From UBA2357 sp041916775 (GTDB taxonomy: Bacteria; Pseudomonadota; Gammaproteobacteria; Burkholderiales; Rhodocyclaceae): 42,567 nt of DNA. Each line of letters opens with the position of its first letter. The first letter of the stretch is position 1. The translations under genes and the position numbers were made by a program. Shown here piece after piece: positions 1-9,211 of this stretch. The stretch spans positions 1-42,567 of the forward strand of contig JAYRYZ010000032.1 of the NCBI GenBank assembly GCA_041916775.1, written 5' to 3'. The notes beneath the pieces are model-generated. The model was not told the origin of the DNA and ran no database searches. It was given only the letters and a program-made list of their open reading frames with translations.

Positions 1-36
1 TACTTCGACCGACTTGGCGTGCCCCGGCTCTCATGA
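1..36 (+). CDS. Possible C-terminal end of an upstream gene (partial)
   Basis: Frame 1 is open from the first base and ends at a TGA at 34-36, giving YFDRLGVPRLS. A hairpin follows at 88-118, which fits the end of a rightward gene converging on the regulator at 142-1353. Eleven residues are too few to identify a family, and the reading could be chance. Confidence 0.3.
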   Translation, partial: YFDRLGVPRLS

Positions 37-87
37 CCTCAACTGCTCGAACCGCCCGGTGCGGACCCGCATGCCGGGTGGTGTGGG

Positions 88-118
88 AGGGGAACGGTCA
101 GGTAAGCTGACCGCCCCT
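88..118. terminator. Hairpin between converging genes
   Basis: AGGGG-aa-CGGTCAG (88-101) pairs with CTGACCGCCCCT (107-118) around a 5-nt loop, a 12-bp stem with a 2-nt bulge. It lies just past the stop of the leftward regulator and after the possible rightward gene end, so it could serve both. No long T-run is visible, so rho-independent strength is uncertain. Confidence 0.5.
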
Positions 119-141
119 ATCCCGATTCGACGGACCCCGTC

Positions 142-1353
<1,212 letters not shown>

Positions 1354-1486
1354 TCTTGGCTCTCTTGTTGAGCGTCGAGGGTAGCACCCGGCCAGTTCGA
1401 CCCAAAAAAGAAGACTTCCATTGCTTATACCCATACGCGATATGTCCTCGCGTGGTGTTGCCAGAGCAGCATCCGGGCGTCACGCG

Positions 1487-1506
1487 GCTGCTGCCACCGC
1501 AGCAGC
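1487..1506. promoter_or_regulatory. Inverted repeat, candidate activator (enhancer) site
   Basis: GCTGCTGC-N4-GCAGCAGC is a perfect 8-bp inverted repeat centred about 60 bp upstream of the -24 element at 1556. That is a usual place for an enhancer-binding protein site. Whether the SfnR-like protein binds it is inference; the repeat is also CAG/CTG simple sequence. Confidence 0.35.
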
Positions 1507-1555
1507 ACGCGGCCGGGGTGTAGAAAAAGCTCTTTCTTATCAGCGTTCAATCGGG

Positions 1556-1570
1556 TGGCAGGGTTCTTGC
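1556..1570 (+). promoter_or_regulatory. Sigma54 (-24/-12) promoter for the SfnB-like gene
   Basis: TGGCAGGGTTCTTGC matches the consensus TGGCAC-N5-TTGC with one mismatch and has exact GG-N10-GC spacing (GG at 1557-1558, GC at 1569-1570). It points toward the gene starting at 1765 and implies a start of transcription near 1582. The divergent neighbour is a sigma54 activator, which supports a functional pairing. Confidence 0.75.
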
Positions 1571-1764
1571 CATTGAGAGCGAGGGGGCAGCGCCCGAAGT
1601 CAGGTGCCGCCGGATACATTCAGCGTCGAGAAGGGCAAGCATGATCAGATCCATGCATGGAAAAAGGTGCGAAGTGGTGCGCGAGGGGCCGCCAGCGCCG
1701 TGTGGGGCAAGTGGTTTGCGGTTCGGGTTGCCGTGTGGTCGTTCGTTTGCCGAAGAGGTGTGCG

Positions 1765-2991
1765 ATGGGCGCGGCTGAGTCGATCGATACCGGGGGAGAG
1801 CCGCTGGTGTCGCCACCTCGGCTGCCGGATGCTGCTGCGCGTGCTGCCGCGCTCGAGCCCTTGCTGCGTGACTTCGCCGCGAGTGCGGCCGTGCGGGACG
1901 TCGCAGGGGGAACCGCCAAGCGCGAGCGAGACCTGATCCGCGTGAGCGGCCTCTTGCTGCAATCCATTCCGCACGCGCTCGGTGGCGGCGGAGCGGACTG
2001 GATCGAGACGCTGGGCACGGTGCGGCGCATTGCCGCGGTCGATAGTTCGCTCGCCCATCTCTATGCCTTTCACCACCTGATGCTCGCCACCCTGCAGTTC
2101 TTCGGCGAGCGCTCACAGTGGGAGGCGCTGCTGCGCGAAACCGCGCGGCGCAACTGGTTCTGGGGTAACGCGCTGAACCCGCTCGACCCGCGTACGTCGC
2201 TGAAACCGGTCGAGGGGGGCTATCGCCTGAGCGGCAGCAAGAGCTTCTGCTCCGGGGCCAGTGACTCCGACCGCCTGATCGTCTCCGCACTGCACGCCGA
2301 GCACGGCGGCCTGGTCATCGCAACCATTCCCACGGCGCGCACCGGGGTCCGCATCCATGACGACTGGGACAACATGGGGCAGCGCCAAACCGACAGCGGA
2401 TCGGTCAGCTTCGACGATGTCTATGTCGCCGAGGAGGAGCTTCTGCACCAACCCGGGCCGCTCGGCTCGCCCTTTGCCTCGTTGCGGCCGAGCCTCGCGC
2501 AGCTGGTGCTGACCAATCTCTACATCGGCATCGCAGAAGGTGCCGTGGCGACCGCGCGGGAGTATGTCTCGGAATTGGCGCGGCCCTGGCTTGCTTCAGG
2601 CGCAGCCAGTGTCGGCGAGGATCCCTATGTGCTGCGCACCTTCGGCGAGCTGTGGGTCGAGGTCTCCGCTGCCCGCGCGCTTGCCGATGAGGCGCAACGT
2701 GCCTTCCAGCAGGCATGGGACGCCGGAGAGGCGCTGACCCCGGCGCAGCGTGGCGAGGTGGCATTGGCGATCGCCGCTGCCAAGGTCGCGGGCACGCGTG
2801 CCAGCCTGTCGGTGACCACCCGCATGTTCGAAGTCATGGGCGCGCGAGCCACCACGGCGCGCCTTCGCTTCGACCGCTTCTGGCGCAATGCGCGCACGCA
2901 CACGCTGCACGACCCGGTTGACTACAAGCTGAAGGAGCTGGGCCGTTGGGTGGTGGGTAAAGAGATCCCCACGCCGTCCTTCTACTCCTGA
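1765..2991 (+). CDS. SfnB/DszC-like acyl-CoA dehydrogenase-fold flavin oxidoreductase
   Basis: Predicted cytosolic flavin-dependent oxidoreductase/monooxygenase of the acyl-CoA dehydrogenase superfamily, 408 aa. The N-terminal helical domain, the middle beta domain (GYRLSGSKSFCSGASDSD, about residues 150-170) and the C-terminal helices are complete. The ending HTLHDPVDYKLKELGRW...TPSFYS is typical of the SfnB/DszC branch, which handles organosulfur compounds with reduced flavin. The ATG at 1765 has AGAGG five to six bases upstream; an in-frame ATG at 1657 would add 36 low-complexity residues. It lies downstream of a sigma54 promoter and opposite an SfnR-like activator, so a role in sulfur acquisition is likely. 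The substrate cannot be read from sequence. Confidence 0.82.
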   Translation: MGAAESIDTGGEPLVSPPRLPDAAARAAALEPLLRDFAASAAVRDVAGGTAKRERDLIRVSGLLLQSIPHALGGGGADWIETLGTVRRIAAVDSSLAHLYAFHHLMLATLQFFGERSQWEALLRETARRNWFWGNALNPLDPRTSLKPVEGGYRLSGSKSFCSGASDSDRLIVSALHAEHGGLVIATIPTARTGVRIHDDWDNMGQRQTDSGSVSFDDVYVAEEELLHQPGPLGSPFASLRPSLAQLVLTNLYIGIAEGAVATAREYVSELARPWLASGAASVGEDPYVLRTFGELWVEVSAARALADEAQRAFQQAWDAGEALTPAQRGEVALAIAAAKVAGTRASLSVTTRMFEVMGARATTARLRFDRFWRNARTHTLHDPVDYKLKELGRWVVGKEIPTPSFYS

Positions 2992-3067
2992 GCGAGGCTG
3001 TGCGCATTCCGATGGTCGGGATGCGCGGCAGGCCCCATGACCAGAGACAAATGAAAAGGCAAGCAAC

Positions 3068-3199
3068 ATGAAACCCAGAAGAGCAGTCCTCAAATCCCTG
3101 TCCGCTCTGGCATTTCTGGCCGTGGGCGGAGCAACCCTGCCCGTCTTCCATGCTGTGGCGGTCGAGCCGCGTTTGGATTACCTGATGTTTTCCGTCTGA
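3068..3199 (+). pseudogene. 43-codon Tat-type signal peptide stub, remnant of an exported protein
   Basis: The reading MKPRRAVLKSLSALAFLAVG continues into a hydrophobic stretch and a possible cleavage site (VFHA-VA), and ends after 43 codons. The PRRAVLK start fits the twin-arginine motif RRxFLK. AAAAGG lies eight bases before the ATG, and the gene is 76 bp downstream of the SfnB-like gene in the same direction. A signal peptide with almost no mature protein suggests a deletion. In this context the lost protein may have been a periplasmic sulfonate/sulfone-binding protein, but that is inference. It could instead be a genuine tiny protein. Confidence 0.5.
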
Positions 3200-3273
3200 T
3201 CAGATGGGCGGCCAGGCTCGAGGCGCACACGCCGCGCGCAGCCGGGACGGCCCGGCGGCACGCTTCGGGCTCC

Positions 3274-3489
3274 TCAGAGCTTGGCGATGGAGACCTCGGT
3301 CGACTTCACGAATGCGATCACATCCGAGCCCACCTGTAACTGCAACTCGGTGACCGAGCGTGTCGTGATGACCGATGTGACGATGCCGTGTGGCGTCTCG
3401 ACATCGATCTCAGAGACGACTGGGCCGAGGATGATCTCCTTCACCTTGCCGCGAAACTGGTTCCTGACATTGATCGACTGAATGGTCAC
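3274..3489 (-). CDS. Single-domain Mop (TOBE) molybdate-binding protein
   Basis: A 71-aa cytoplasmic molbindin. The pattern INVRNQFRGKVKEIILGPVV followed by a second beta half ending AFVKSTEVSIAKL is one complete Mop domain of the kind that oligomerises to bind molybdate or tungstate oxyanions. The chosen start is GTG at 3489 because GGAGA sits eight bases upstream and Mop proteins begin at about this residue; an ATG at 3549 would add 20 residues absent from the family. It stands alone, about 15 kb from the mod locus in this window, with no ModE-type operator seen upstream. A storage or buffering role for molybdate is the family expectation. Confidence 0.85.
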   Translation of the reverse strand: MTIQSINVRNQFRGKVKEIILGPVVSEIDVETPHGIVTSVITTRSVTELQLQVGSDVIAFVKSTEVSIAKL

Positions 3490-3872
3490 GTGAAGCGTCT
3501 CCGAAAAGATGAAGTGGGGATATACGTGGTGGGATGCGCGATCCTGCACGCGTGAGCCGACTGTGCCCGGATCAGCCGCGCTGTTCCAATATCATTTTCT
3601 CCAATGCTTATTCACCTGTTGCGACGATGACTGCATCGCGCGAAGCAGGACCGCGCGGGTGCTCCGACCGCCTGGCGCCTTATCGGCAAAGCTGCAAAGC
3701 GTGTGATTATTAATTCGTTCCTCCACGCTCCAGCCTTGCCTAAGATGCGCGCCTTGCCTGCCGCCGGATGCAATGGCTGGGGCAGTCCAGCGACGGGGAG
3801 GCAGGATGCGTTCAGCAAGGGCGGCACGTACGGGAGCGGCGTACCAATTGCCTTTCAGAGCAGGAGTCGGCG
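3490..3872. other. Intergenic region without a supported gene
   Basis: About 380 bp between the Mop gene and a small rightward ORF. Open frames on both strands have no recognisable domain and no good ribosome binding site. The region 3585-3720 is less GC-rich than its surroundings and could hold promoters for both neighbours, but I see no convincing operator. Confidence 0.5.
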
Positions 3873-4112
3873 ATGCATCGGCCACGTGAATCCGGATTGA
3901 CCGATGAGGCGATCTTTGGCGATCCGACCGTTCCCGACATGGCTACGCCCCTGTCCGAGCGCAGGCCGGCAATGTCCTGTGCCACGGTCCTCAGGTGGTT
4001 GGCGGTCTGGCTCGCGATTGCGGTGCTGATCGCGATCCTGCCGGGGCTCGCGACGGCGCAGGCTGAGGCTGACGTACCGACGCTATCTGTGAGCCCAGGT
4101 AGCCGGCGATAA
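3873..4112 (+). CDS. Small hypothetical protein with one hydrophobic segment
   Basis: 79 aa from the ATG at 3873, which follows AGGAG with six bases of spacing. Residues 1-34 are polar, followed by a hydrophobic stretch (LRWLAVWLAIAVLIAILPGL) and an AQA-like cleavage site, then only about 15 more residues before the stop. It looks like an export signal with nearly no mature domain, as for the stub at 3068, so it may be a truncated exported protein. A second in-frame ATG (MSCATVL) just before the hydrophobic segment is a possible alternative start. I do not recognise a family. It ends 48 bp before the acyl-CoA ligase and could be cotranscribed. Confidence 0.35.
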   Translation: MHRPRESGLTDEAIFGDPTVPDMATPLSERRPAMSCATVLRWLAVWLAIAVLIAILPGLATAQAEADVPTLSVSPGSRR

Positions 4113-4160
4113 TCGAATTTGACACTTGACGCAGCCGCGCGTGCGGCTGGAGGAATGAGC

Positions 4161-5804
4161 ATGTTGGGCCAGATGATGCAATTGCCGCTGTTGATCTCGA
4201 GCTTGATTCAACATGCTGACCGGCAGCACGGCGATACGCCCGTGGTATCCCGTCTGCCGGAGGATCCGCACGGGCCGCTGCATCGCACGAACTGGCGCGG
4301 CGTGCATGGGCGTGCCCGGCAGCTTGCCCACGCGCTGCAGCATCTCGGCGTGCAGCCCGGCCAGCGCGTTGCCACGCTGGCCTGGAACACCCACCGCCAT
4401 CTCGAGCTCTACTACGCCATTTCGGGCTCCGGTGCGGTGTGCCACACGGTGAATCCGCGCCTCTTCGAAGAGCAGATCGCCTGGATCCTGGAGGATGCCG
4501 GTGCCGAAATCCTGTTCTTCGACGTGAGCTTCGCAGACCTGGTCGGTCGTATCGCCGGGCAGCTGAAGCAGGTGAGGCACTTCGTGCAGCTCACCGAGCG
4601 CAAGCATCTGCCCGCTGCGTTCCCGGTCGAGGTACTTGCATACGAAGAGCTGATTCACGGACATTCCGCCCGCTTCGATTGGCCGGCGCTGGACGAGAAC
4701 AGCGCGGCCGGGCTGTGCTACACCTCCGGCACCACGGGCAATCCCAAGGGGGCCCTGTACAGCCACCGTTCGACGGTGTTGCACGCCTACGCGTGCGCCT
4801 TGCCCGACAGCTTCGGCGTGTCGGCCACCGACGTGATCATGCCGGTGGTGCCGATGTACCACGTCAACGCCTGGGGCCTGCCCTACATCGCCGCACTCAC
4901 CGGGGCCGCGCTGGTGCTGCCGGGGCCGTTGCAGGACGGCGCCGCGTTGCATCAGTTGATCGTCGAGGAGGGCGTGACGCTCTCCAACGGGGTGCCGACC
5001 GTCTGGCTGGGCCTGCTCCAGCATCTCGATCAACACGGGGGCGATCTCGGTCGCCTGCGCAAGCTCGTCATCGGCGGCTCCGCCTGCCCGCCCGCGATGA
5101 TGGACCGTTTCGCGCACGCTGGGGTCGATGTGCTCCACGCCTGGGGCATGACCGAGCTCTCCCCGATCGGCGTGGTGAATGCCCCCAAGCGTGACCATGC
5201 CGATCTGTCGCCCGCCGATGCCGCCGCGCGCCGTGCCAAGCAGGGGCGGCCGCTACCGGGTGTCGAACTCGAGATCCTTGATGAGGATGGCCAGCCCCTG
5301 CCGCACGACGGCGTGTCCTTCGGCGAGCTCGTGGTGCGCGCCCACTGGGCGATCCGCCAGTATTTCGGACGCGCGGTGGGGGACGAATTCACCCCGGACG
5401 GCTGGTTCCGCACCGGCGACGTCGCCACGCTGGACCCCGCCGGCTACATGCAGATCACCGACCGTGCGAAGGACGTGATCAAGTCGGGTGGCGAGTGGAT
5501 CAGCTCGATCACCCTCGAGAATGTCCTTTCCGCGCATCCGTCGGTCCAGGAGTCGGCGGCGGTTGCCGCGCCCCATGAAAAGTGGGACGAACGCCCGCTG
5601 ATGGCCGTGGTGCTTCGCCCCGGCGCGACAGCGCTCGACCGCGATGCGATGCGTCATTTCTTCGAAGGCAAGGTCGCGAAGTGGTGGATTCCGGACGATC
5701 TGGTCCTCGTCGATGAGATCCCCCACACCGCAACCGGCAAGATCGACAAGAGGAGGCTGCGCGAACGCCTTCAGGGGCATCGCTGGACCTCGGTCGATCA
5801 ATGA
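4161..5804 (+). CDS. AMP-forming acyl-CoA synthetase, 3-(methylthio)propionyl-CoA ligase type
   Basis: Predicted cytosolic ligase that activates a carboxylic acid to its CoA thioester via an acyl-adenylate; 547 aa, full length for the family. It shows the P-loop YTSGTTGNPKG (about 187-197), the adenylate motif HAWGMTE, the hinge region GWFRTGDVATLDPAGY...ITDRAKDVIKSGGEWIS and the C-terminal catalytic lysine in TATGKIDKRRL. The start beginning MLGQMMQLPLLISSLI is typical of the medium-chain / DmdB-like branch, which includes enzymes of methylthiopropionate (DMSP) catabolism. The ATG at 4161 has GGAGGA six bases upstream, whereas the ATG at 4155 abuts it. Neighbouring organosulfur genes make a sulfur-containing acid possible, but a plain fatty acid is equally allowed. 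Confidence 0.85.
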   Translation: MLGQMMQLPLLISSLIQHADRQHGDTPVVSRLPEDPHGPLHRTNWRGVHGRARQLAHALQHLGVQPGQRVATLAWNTHRHLELYYAISGSGAVCHTVNPRLFEEQIAWILEDAGAEILFFDVSFADLVGRIAGQLKQVRHFVQLTERKHLPAAFPVEVLAYEELIHGHSARFDWPALDENSAAGLCYTSGTTGNPKGALYSHRSTVLHAYACALPDSFGVSATDVIMPVVPMYHVNAWGLPYIAALTGAALVLPGPLQDGAALHQLIVEEGVTLSNGVPTVWLGLLQHLDQHGGDLGRLRKLVIGGSACPPAMMDRFAHAGVDVLHAWGMTELSPIGVVNAPKRDHADLSPADAAARRAKQGRPLPGVELEILDEDGQPLPHDGVSFGELVVRAHWAIRQYFGRAVGDEFTPDGWFRTGDVATLDPAGYMQITDRAKDVIKSGGEWISSITLENVLSAHPSVQESAAVAAPHEKWDERPLMAVVLRPGATALDRDAMRHFFEGKVAKWWIPDDLVLVDEIPHTATGKIDKRRLRERLQGHRWTSVDQ

Positions 5805-6113
5805 TTGGAGGTGTCCTCACTCGGTCTCTTGCCTGTCATGCTTGGCTGGGTGCAGAATAAAGCATTGTTTGAAAACAACTTATGAGTCGAGTGCCTGCAG
5901 GTTCGGGCGTGGGTGATCACGGGTTCGGGACGCAGGCCACAGGAGGACATGATCGAGGATACGGCGTTGAATCTGGCGCGTGCTCGGGGAAGGGTTCCTG
6001 CAGCATAGGTCGGAACACATGCTGGTGCGCACTCCAATCGGCATGGTCGTATCAGGGCAGCTCGGAGACCTCACACCAGTGCCCATCCTCGTCGTCTCTG
6101 GCGCGCCAAGCTT
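5805..6113. other. Intergenic region without a supported gene
   Basis: About 310 bp downstream of the ligase. The only well-placed ribosome binding site (AGGAGG before the ATG at 5949) leads to a peptide of 19 residues. Other open frames have no recognisable domain. It may contain gene debris, but I cannot name a parent gene. Confidence 0.4.
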
Positions 6114-6155
6114 CAAATCAAAAAGCCAATCCTTTCGGATTGGCTTTTTGATTTG
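6114..6155. terminator. Strong bidirectional rho-independent terminator
   Basis: A perfect 19-bp inverted repeat, CAAATCAAAAAGCCAATCC / loop TTTC / GGATTGGCTTTTTGATTTG. The core AGCCAATCC-GGATTGGCT is flanked by A-run and T-run, so it can terminate transcription from either side. It probably ends the acyl-CoA ligase transcript. Confidence 0.85.
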
Positions 6156-6276
6156 TGCATCCGTTCCGTGTCCCTTCCCGATGTGTCGTTCCGGTGGGCC
6201 TATCCGTCTGCTGAATGCGGTACGTCCGGGGCGGTATCATTCGACTCCCTAGGCTTGAAGTGACGAGGAGACGACA

Positions 6277-6780
6277 TTGAACGCAGAAGAGATTCGCGCG
6301 CGCCAAGCGCCCCTGAAGGCACGCTACAAGGAAGACCCGGCGAGCGCGCGACTGACGCTTTCTTCGCAAGGTGAGTTGCTCGACGATCGTCCGGCGGTGC
6401 GGCTCACGAGCGGCCACGGCAAGGTCACGGCGGGTTTGCACCCGGCCACCGGCGGGACGGGCGAGGATGCGTGTTCCGGCGACATGCTGCTGGAGGCGCT
6501 GGTGGCGTGTTCCGGGGTGACGCTGAAGGCGGTTGCGACCGCGATGGGGATCAGCTTGCGGCGTGGCATCGTGCGCGCCGAGGGTGACCTCGATTTCCGC
6601 GGCACGCTCGGCATCGGGCGGGATGTGCCGGTGGGTTTCACCGACATCCGGTTGATCTTCGAGCTCGACACTGATGCCAGCGACGACCAACTCGCCAACC
6701 TGCTGAAGCTCTCGGAGCGCTACTGCGTGATCTACCAGACCCTGCGGCAGCCGCCCAGCCTGAGCGTGGCGCGCGTCTGA
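6277..6780 (+). CDS. OsmC family protein
   Basis: 167 aa, predicted cytosolic, of the OsmC/Ohr family that reduces organic hydroperoxides using paired cysteines. The two conserved cysteine regions are present: LVACSGVTLKA in the central helix and ERYCVIYQTL near the C terminus. An extra cysteine lies in DACSGDML. The start is TTG at 6277, preceded by GAGGAG with about seven bases of spacing; no in-frame ATG gives a better fit. It stands alone between two hairpins. Many OsmC-like proteins outside the Ohr/OsmC proper clades have no proven substrate, so the peroxidase role is a family-level statement. Confidence 0.82.
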   Translation: MNAEEIRARQAPLKARYKEDPASARLTLSSQGELLDDRPAVRLTSGHGKVTAGLHPATGGTGEDACSGDMLLEALVACSGVTLKAVATAMGISLRRGIVRAEGDLDFRGTLGIGRDVPVGFTDIRLIFELDTDASDDQLANLLKLSERYCVIYQTLRQPPSLSVARV

Positions 6781-6808
6781 GCGTCCGGGACGCACGCCAC
6801 ACGAAGAA

Positions 6809-6834
6809 ACGGGGCGGCGTCTCCGCCGCCCCGT
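6809..6834 (+). terminator. Hairpin terminator after the OsmC gene
   Basis: ACGGGGCGGCG - TCTC - CGCCGCCCCGT is a perfect 11-bp GC-rich stem with a 4-nt loop, 29 bp past the stop codon. There is no T-run after it, so it may act weakly or with Rho. Confidence 0.6.
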
Positions 6835-6852
6835 GAAGCCGGTGCCGCTTCG

Positions 6853-6878
6853 GCCGTGGCCGATGCTGCGGCCACGGC
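6853..6878. repeat. GC-rich perfect hairpin
   Basis: GCCGTGGCCG - ATGCTG - CGGCCACGGC, a perfect 10-bp stem with a 6-nt loop, lies between the OsmC terminator and the MITE-like repeat. It may be a terminator for katG readthrough or a REP-like palindrome. Confidence 0.55.
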
Positions 6879-6893
6879 AGGTATCGGACCTCA

Positions 6894-7036
6894 GAGCCTG
6901 TGAATCAATCTGCTGCGCGAGCCGATTGCTGCGTTGCTCACTCGCTCACTCCTCGCCTATCCATCTGATATGTCTCGTCGTTCGCTCGCTCGCGCCTTGC
7001 ACTCGGCTCTGCTCGCGACGATTTCTTCACAAGCTC
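6894..7036. repeat. MITE-like element with imperfect terminal inverted repeats
   Basis: The left end GAGCCTGTGAATCAATC...GCGCGAGC (6894-6921) is mirrored by the right end, whose complement reads GAGCTTGTGAAGAAATC...GCGAGC (7011-7036). About 143 bp with no coding content; the interior is rich in GCTCGCTC/CTCACTCGCTCACT runs. It abuts the katG stop codon exactly. Terminal repeats with a non-coding middle suggest a miniature transposable element or a dispersed intergenic repeat. Copy number elsewhere is not visible here. Confidence 0.55.
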
Positions 7037-9211
7037 TCAGGCGAGGTCGAAGCGGTCAGCGTTCATCACCTTGGTCCAGGCGGCGACGAAGTCGCGCACG
7101 AACTTCTCCTGGTTGTCGTCCTGTGCATACACTTCGGCGTAGGCGCGCAGAATGGAGTTCGAGCCGAACACCAGATCCACCCGGGTGGCGGTCCAGCGCG
7201 TCGTGCCGCTTGCGCGCTCGACGATGGCGTAGCTGTTGCGGCCGGTGGGCTTCCAGCTGTAGGCCATGTCGGTGAGATTCACGAAGAAGTCGTTCGTGAG
7301 TACCCCGACCCGGTCGGTGAACACGCCGTGCGTGCTGCCGCCGAAGTTCGTGCCCAGCACCCGCATGCCGCCGATCAGCACCGTCATCTCGGGTGCGGTG
7401 AGGCCCAGGAGCTGGGCGCGGTCGAGCAACATTTCCTCGGGCTGCACCACGTAATCCTTCTTCTGCCAGTTGCGGAAGCCGTCATGCACCGGCTCGAGCA
7501 CCGCGAAGGATTCCACGTCGGTCTGTGCTTGCGACGCATCACCGCGGCCCGGTGCGAACGGCACCTCGACGTCGAAGCCGGCGGCCTTGATTGCCCGTTC
7601 CACGCCGACGTTACCGCCGAGCACGATCACGTCGGCGATGCTTGCGCCGGTGTCTGCCGCGATCCTTTCATACACGGCGAGCACCCGGGCGAGGCGGGCC
7701 GGTTCGTTGCCCTCCCAGTCCTTCTGCGGCGCGAGCCGGATGCGCGCGCCGTTGGCGCCGCCGCGGTAGTCCGAGCCGCGGAAGGTGCGGGCGCTGTCCC
7801 AGGCGGTGGCGACCAGGTCGCCGACCGACAGCCCGGCCGCCGCGATCTTCGCTTTCACCGCGGCGACGTCGTAGGCGGTGTTGCCGGCCGGCACCGGGTC
7901 CTGCCAAAGCAGATCTTCGGCCGGCACTTCCGGGCCGATGTAGCGTGCCTTCGGACCCATGTCGCGATGGGTGAGCTTGAACCAGGCGCGCGCGAACACC
8001 TCGGAGAAGTAATCCGGGTCCTTGTAGAAGCGCTCGGAGATCGCGCGGTAGGCCGGATCCATCTTCATCGCCATGTCGGCGTCGGTCATGATCGGGTTGT
8101 AGCGGATCGAAGGATCCTCGACATCGACCGGCTTGTCCTCTTCCCGGATGTTCACCGGCTCCCACTGCCACGCGCCGGCCGGGCTCTTCTTCAGCTCCCA
8201 GTCGTAAGTGAGCAGCAGGTAGAAGTAGCCGTTGTCCCACGTCGTGGGGTGGGTGGTCCAGGCGCCCTCGATACCGCTCGTCACCGTGTCACGACCGACG
8301 CCGCGGCTCGTATGGTTGTTCCAGCCCAGACCCTGCTCGTCGATCTCCGCACCTTCGGGGGCGGGGCCGAGCTTCGCGGCACTGCCGTTGCCGTGCGCCT
8401 TGCCCACGGTATGGCCGCCGGCGGTGAGCGCCACCGTCTCTTCGTCGTCCATCGCCATGCGCGCGAAGGTGATGCGTACGTCGTGCGCGGTCTTGAGCGG
8501 GTCGGGCTTGCCATCCACGCCTTCCGGGTTCACATAGATGAGGCCCATCATCACCGCGGCAAGCGGGTTCTCCAGGTCGCGCTCGCCGGAGTAGCGGCTA
8601 CCCTGGCTGCCGGTGGGTGCGAGCCATTCCTTTTCCGAACCCCAGTAGATGTCCTTCTCGGGATGCCAGATGTCCTCGCGGCCGAAGGCGAAGCCGTAGG
8701 TCTTGAGGCCCATGGACTCGTAGGCGACGTTGCCGGCGAGGATCATCAGGTCGGCCCAGGAGAGCTTGTTGCCGTACTTCTTCTTGATCGGCCACAGCAG
8801 GCGGCGTGCCTTGTCGAGGTTGGCGTTGTCCGGCCAGGAGTTCAGCGGCGCGAAGCGCTGGTTGCCGGTACCCGCGCCACCGCGCCCGTCGGCGATGCGG
8901 TAGGTGCCCGCCGAGTGCCAGGCCATGCGGATCATCAACCCGCCGTAGTGGCCCCAGTCGGCCGGCCACCAATCCTGGCTGTCGGTCATGAGTTCGGTGA
9001 GGTCCTTCTTCAGGGCGGCGTAGTCGAGCGACTTCACGGCCTCCCGGTAGTCGAAGGCTTCACCCAGCGGATTTGTCTTGCGGTCGTGTTGGTGCAGGAT
9101 GTCGAGGTTCAGCGCCTTCGGCCACCAGGCCATCGGCGACTGGCCGGAGGCGGTGTTTCCACCATGCATCACCGGGCACTTGCCCGCTGCATTGACTTGA
9201 TTGCTGTTCAT
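7037..9211 (-). CDS. katG: Catalase-peroxidase KatG
   Basis: Bifunctional heme enzyme that dismutates hydrogen peroxide and oxidises donors; 724 aa, full length with both duplicated peroxidase-like domains. The distal site RMAWHSAGTYR gives Arg95, Trp98 and His99; the proximal heme ligand is His267 in GGHTVGKAHG. The covalent Trp-Tyr-Met adduct residues Trp98, Tyr226 (GLIYVNPEG) and Met252 (FARMAMDDEE) are all present, so catalase activity should be intact. The ATG at 9211 follows GGGAGA. It is monocistronic, leftward and ends at the MITE-like repeat. An AT-rich dyad lies upstream at 9324-9358. Its position beside a nif operon may be chance, though peroxide defence suits an aerobic diazotroph. 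Confidence 0.97.
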   Translation of the reverse strand: MNSNQVNAAGKCPVMHGGNTASGQSPMAWWPKALNLDILHQHDRKTNPLGEAFDYREAVKSLDYAALKKDLTELMTDSQDWWPADWGHYGGLMIRMAWHSAGTYRIADGRGGAGTGNQRFAPLNSWPDNANLDKARRLLWPIKKKYGNKLSWADLMILAGNVAYESMGLKTYGFAFGREDIWHPEKDIYWGSEKEWLAPTGSQGSRYSGERDLENPLAAVMMGLIYVNPEGVDGKPDPLKTAHDVRITFARMAMDDEETVALTAGGHTVGKAHGNGSAAKLGPAPEGAEIDEQGLGWNNHTSRGVGRDTVTSGIEGAWTTHPTTWDNGYFYLLLTYDWELKKSPAGAWQWEPVNIREEDKPVDVEDPSIRYNPIMTDADMAMKMDPAYRAISERFYKDPDYFSEVFARAWFKLTHRDMGPKARYIGPEVPAEDLLWQDPVPAGNTAYDVAAVKAKIAAAGLSVGDLVATAWDSARTFRGSDYRGGANGARIRLAPQKDWEGNEPARLARVLAVYERIAADTGASIADVIVLGGNVGVERAIKAAGFDVEVPFAPGRGDASQAQTDVESFAVLEPVHDGFRNWQKKDYVVQPEEMLLDRAQLLGLTAPEMTVLIGGMRVLGTNFGGSTHGVFTDRVGVLTNDFFVNLTDMAYSWKPTGRNSYAIVERASGTTRWTATRVDLVFGSNSILRAYAEVYAQDDNQEKFVRDFVAAWTKVMNADRFDLA

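Noticed and set aside
5949..6008. 19-residue ORF with an AGGAGG ribosome binding site
   Set aside because: Too short, no match to a leader peptide, and no gene follows it.
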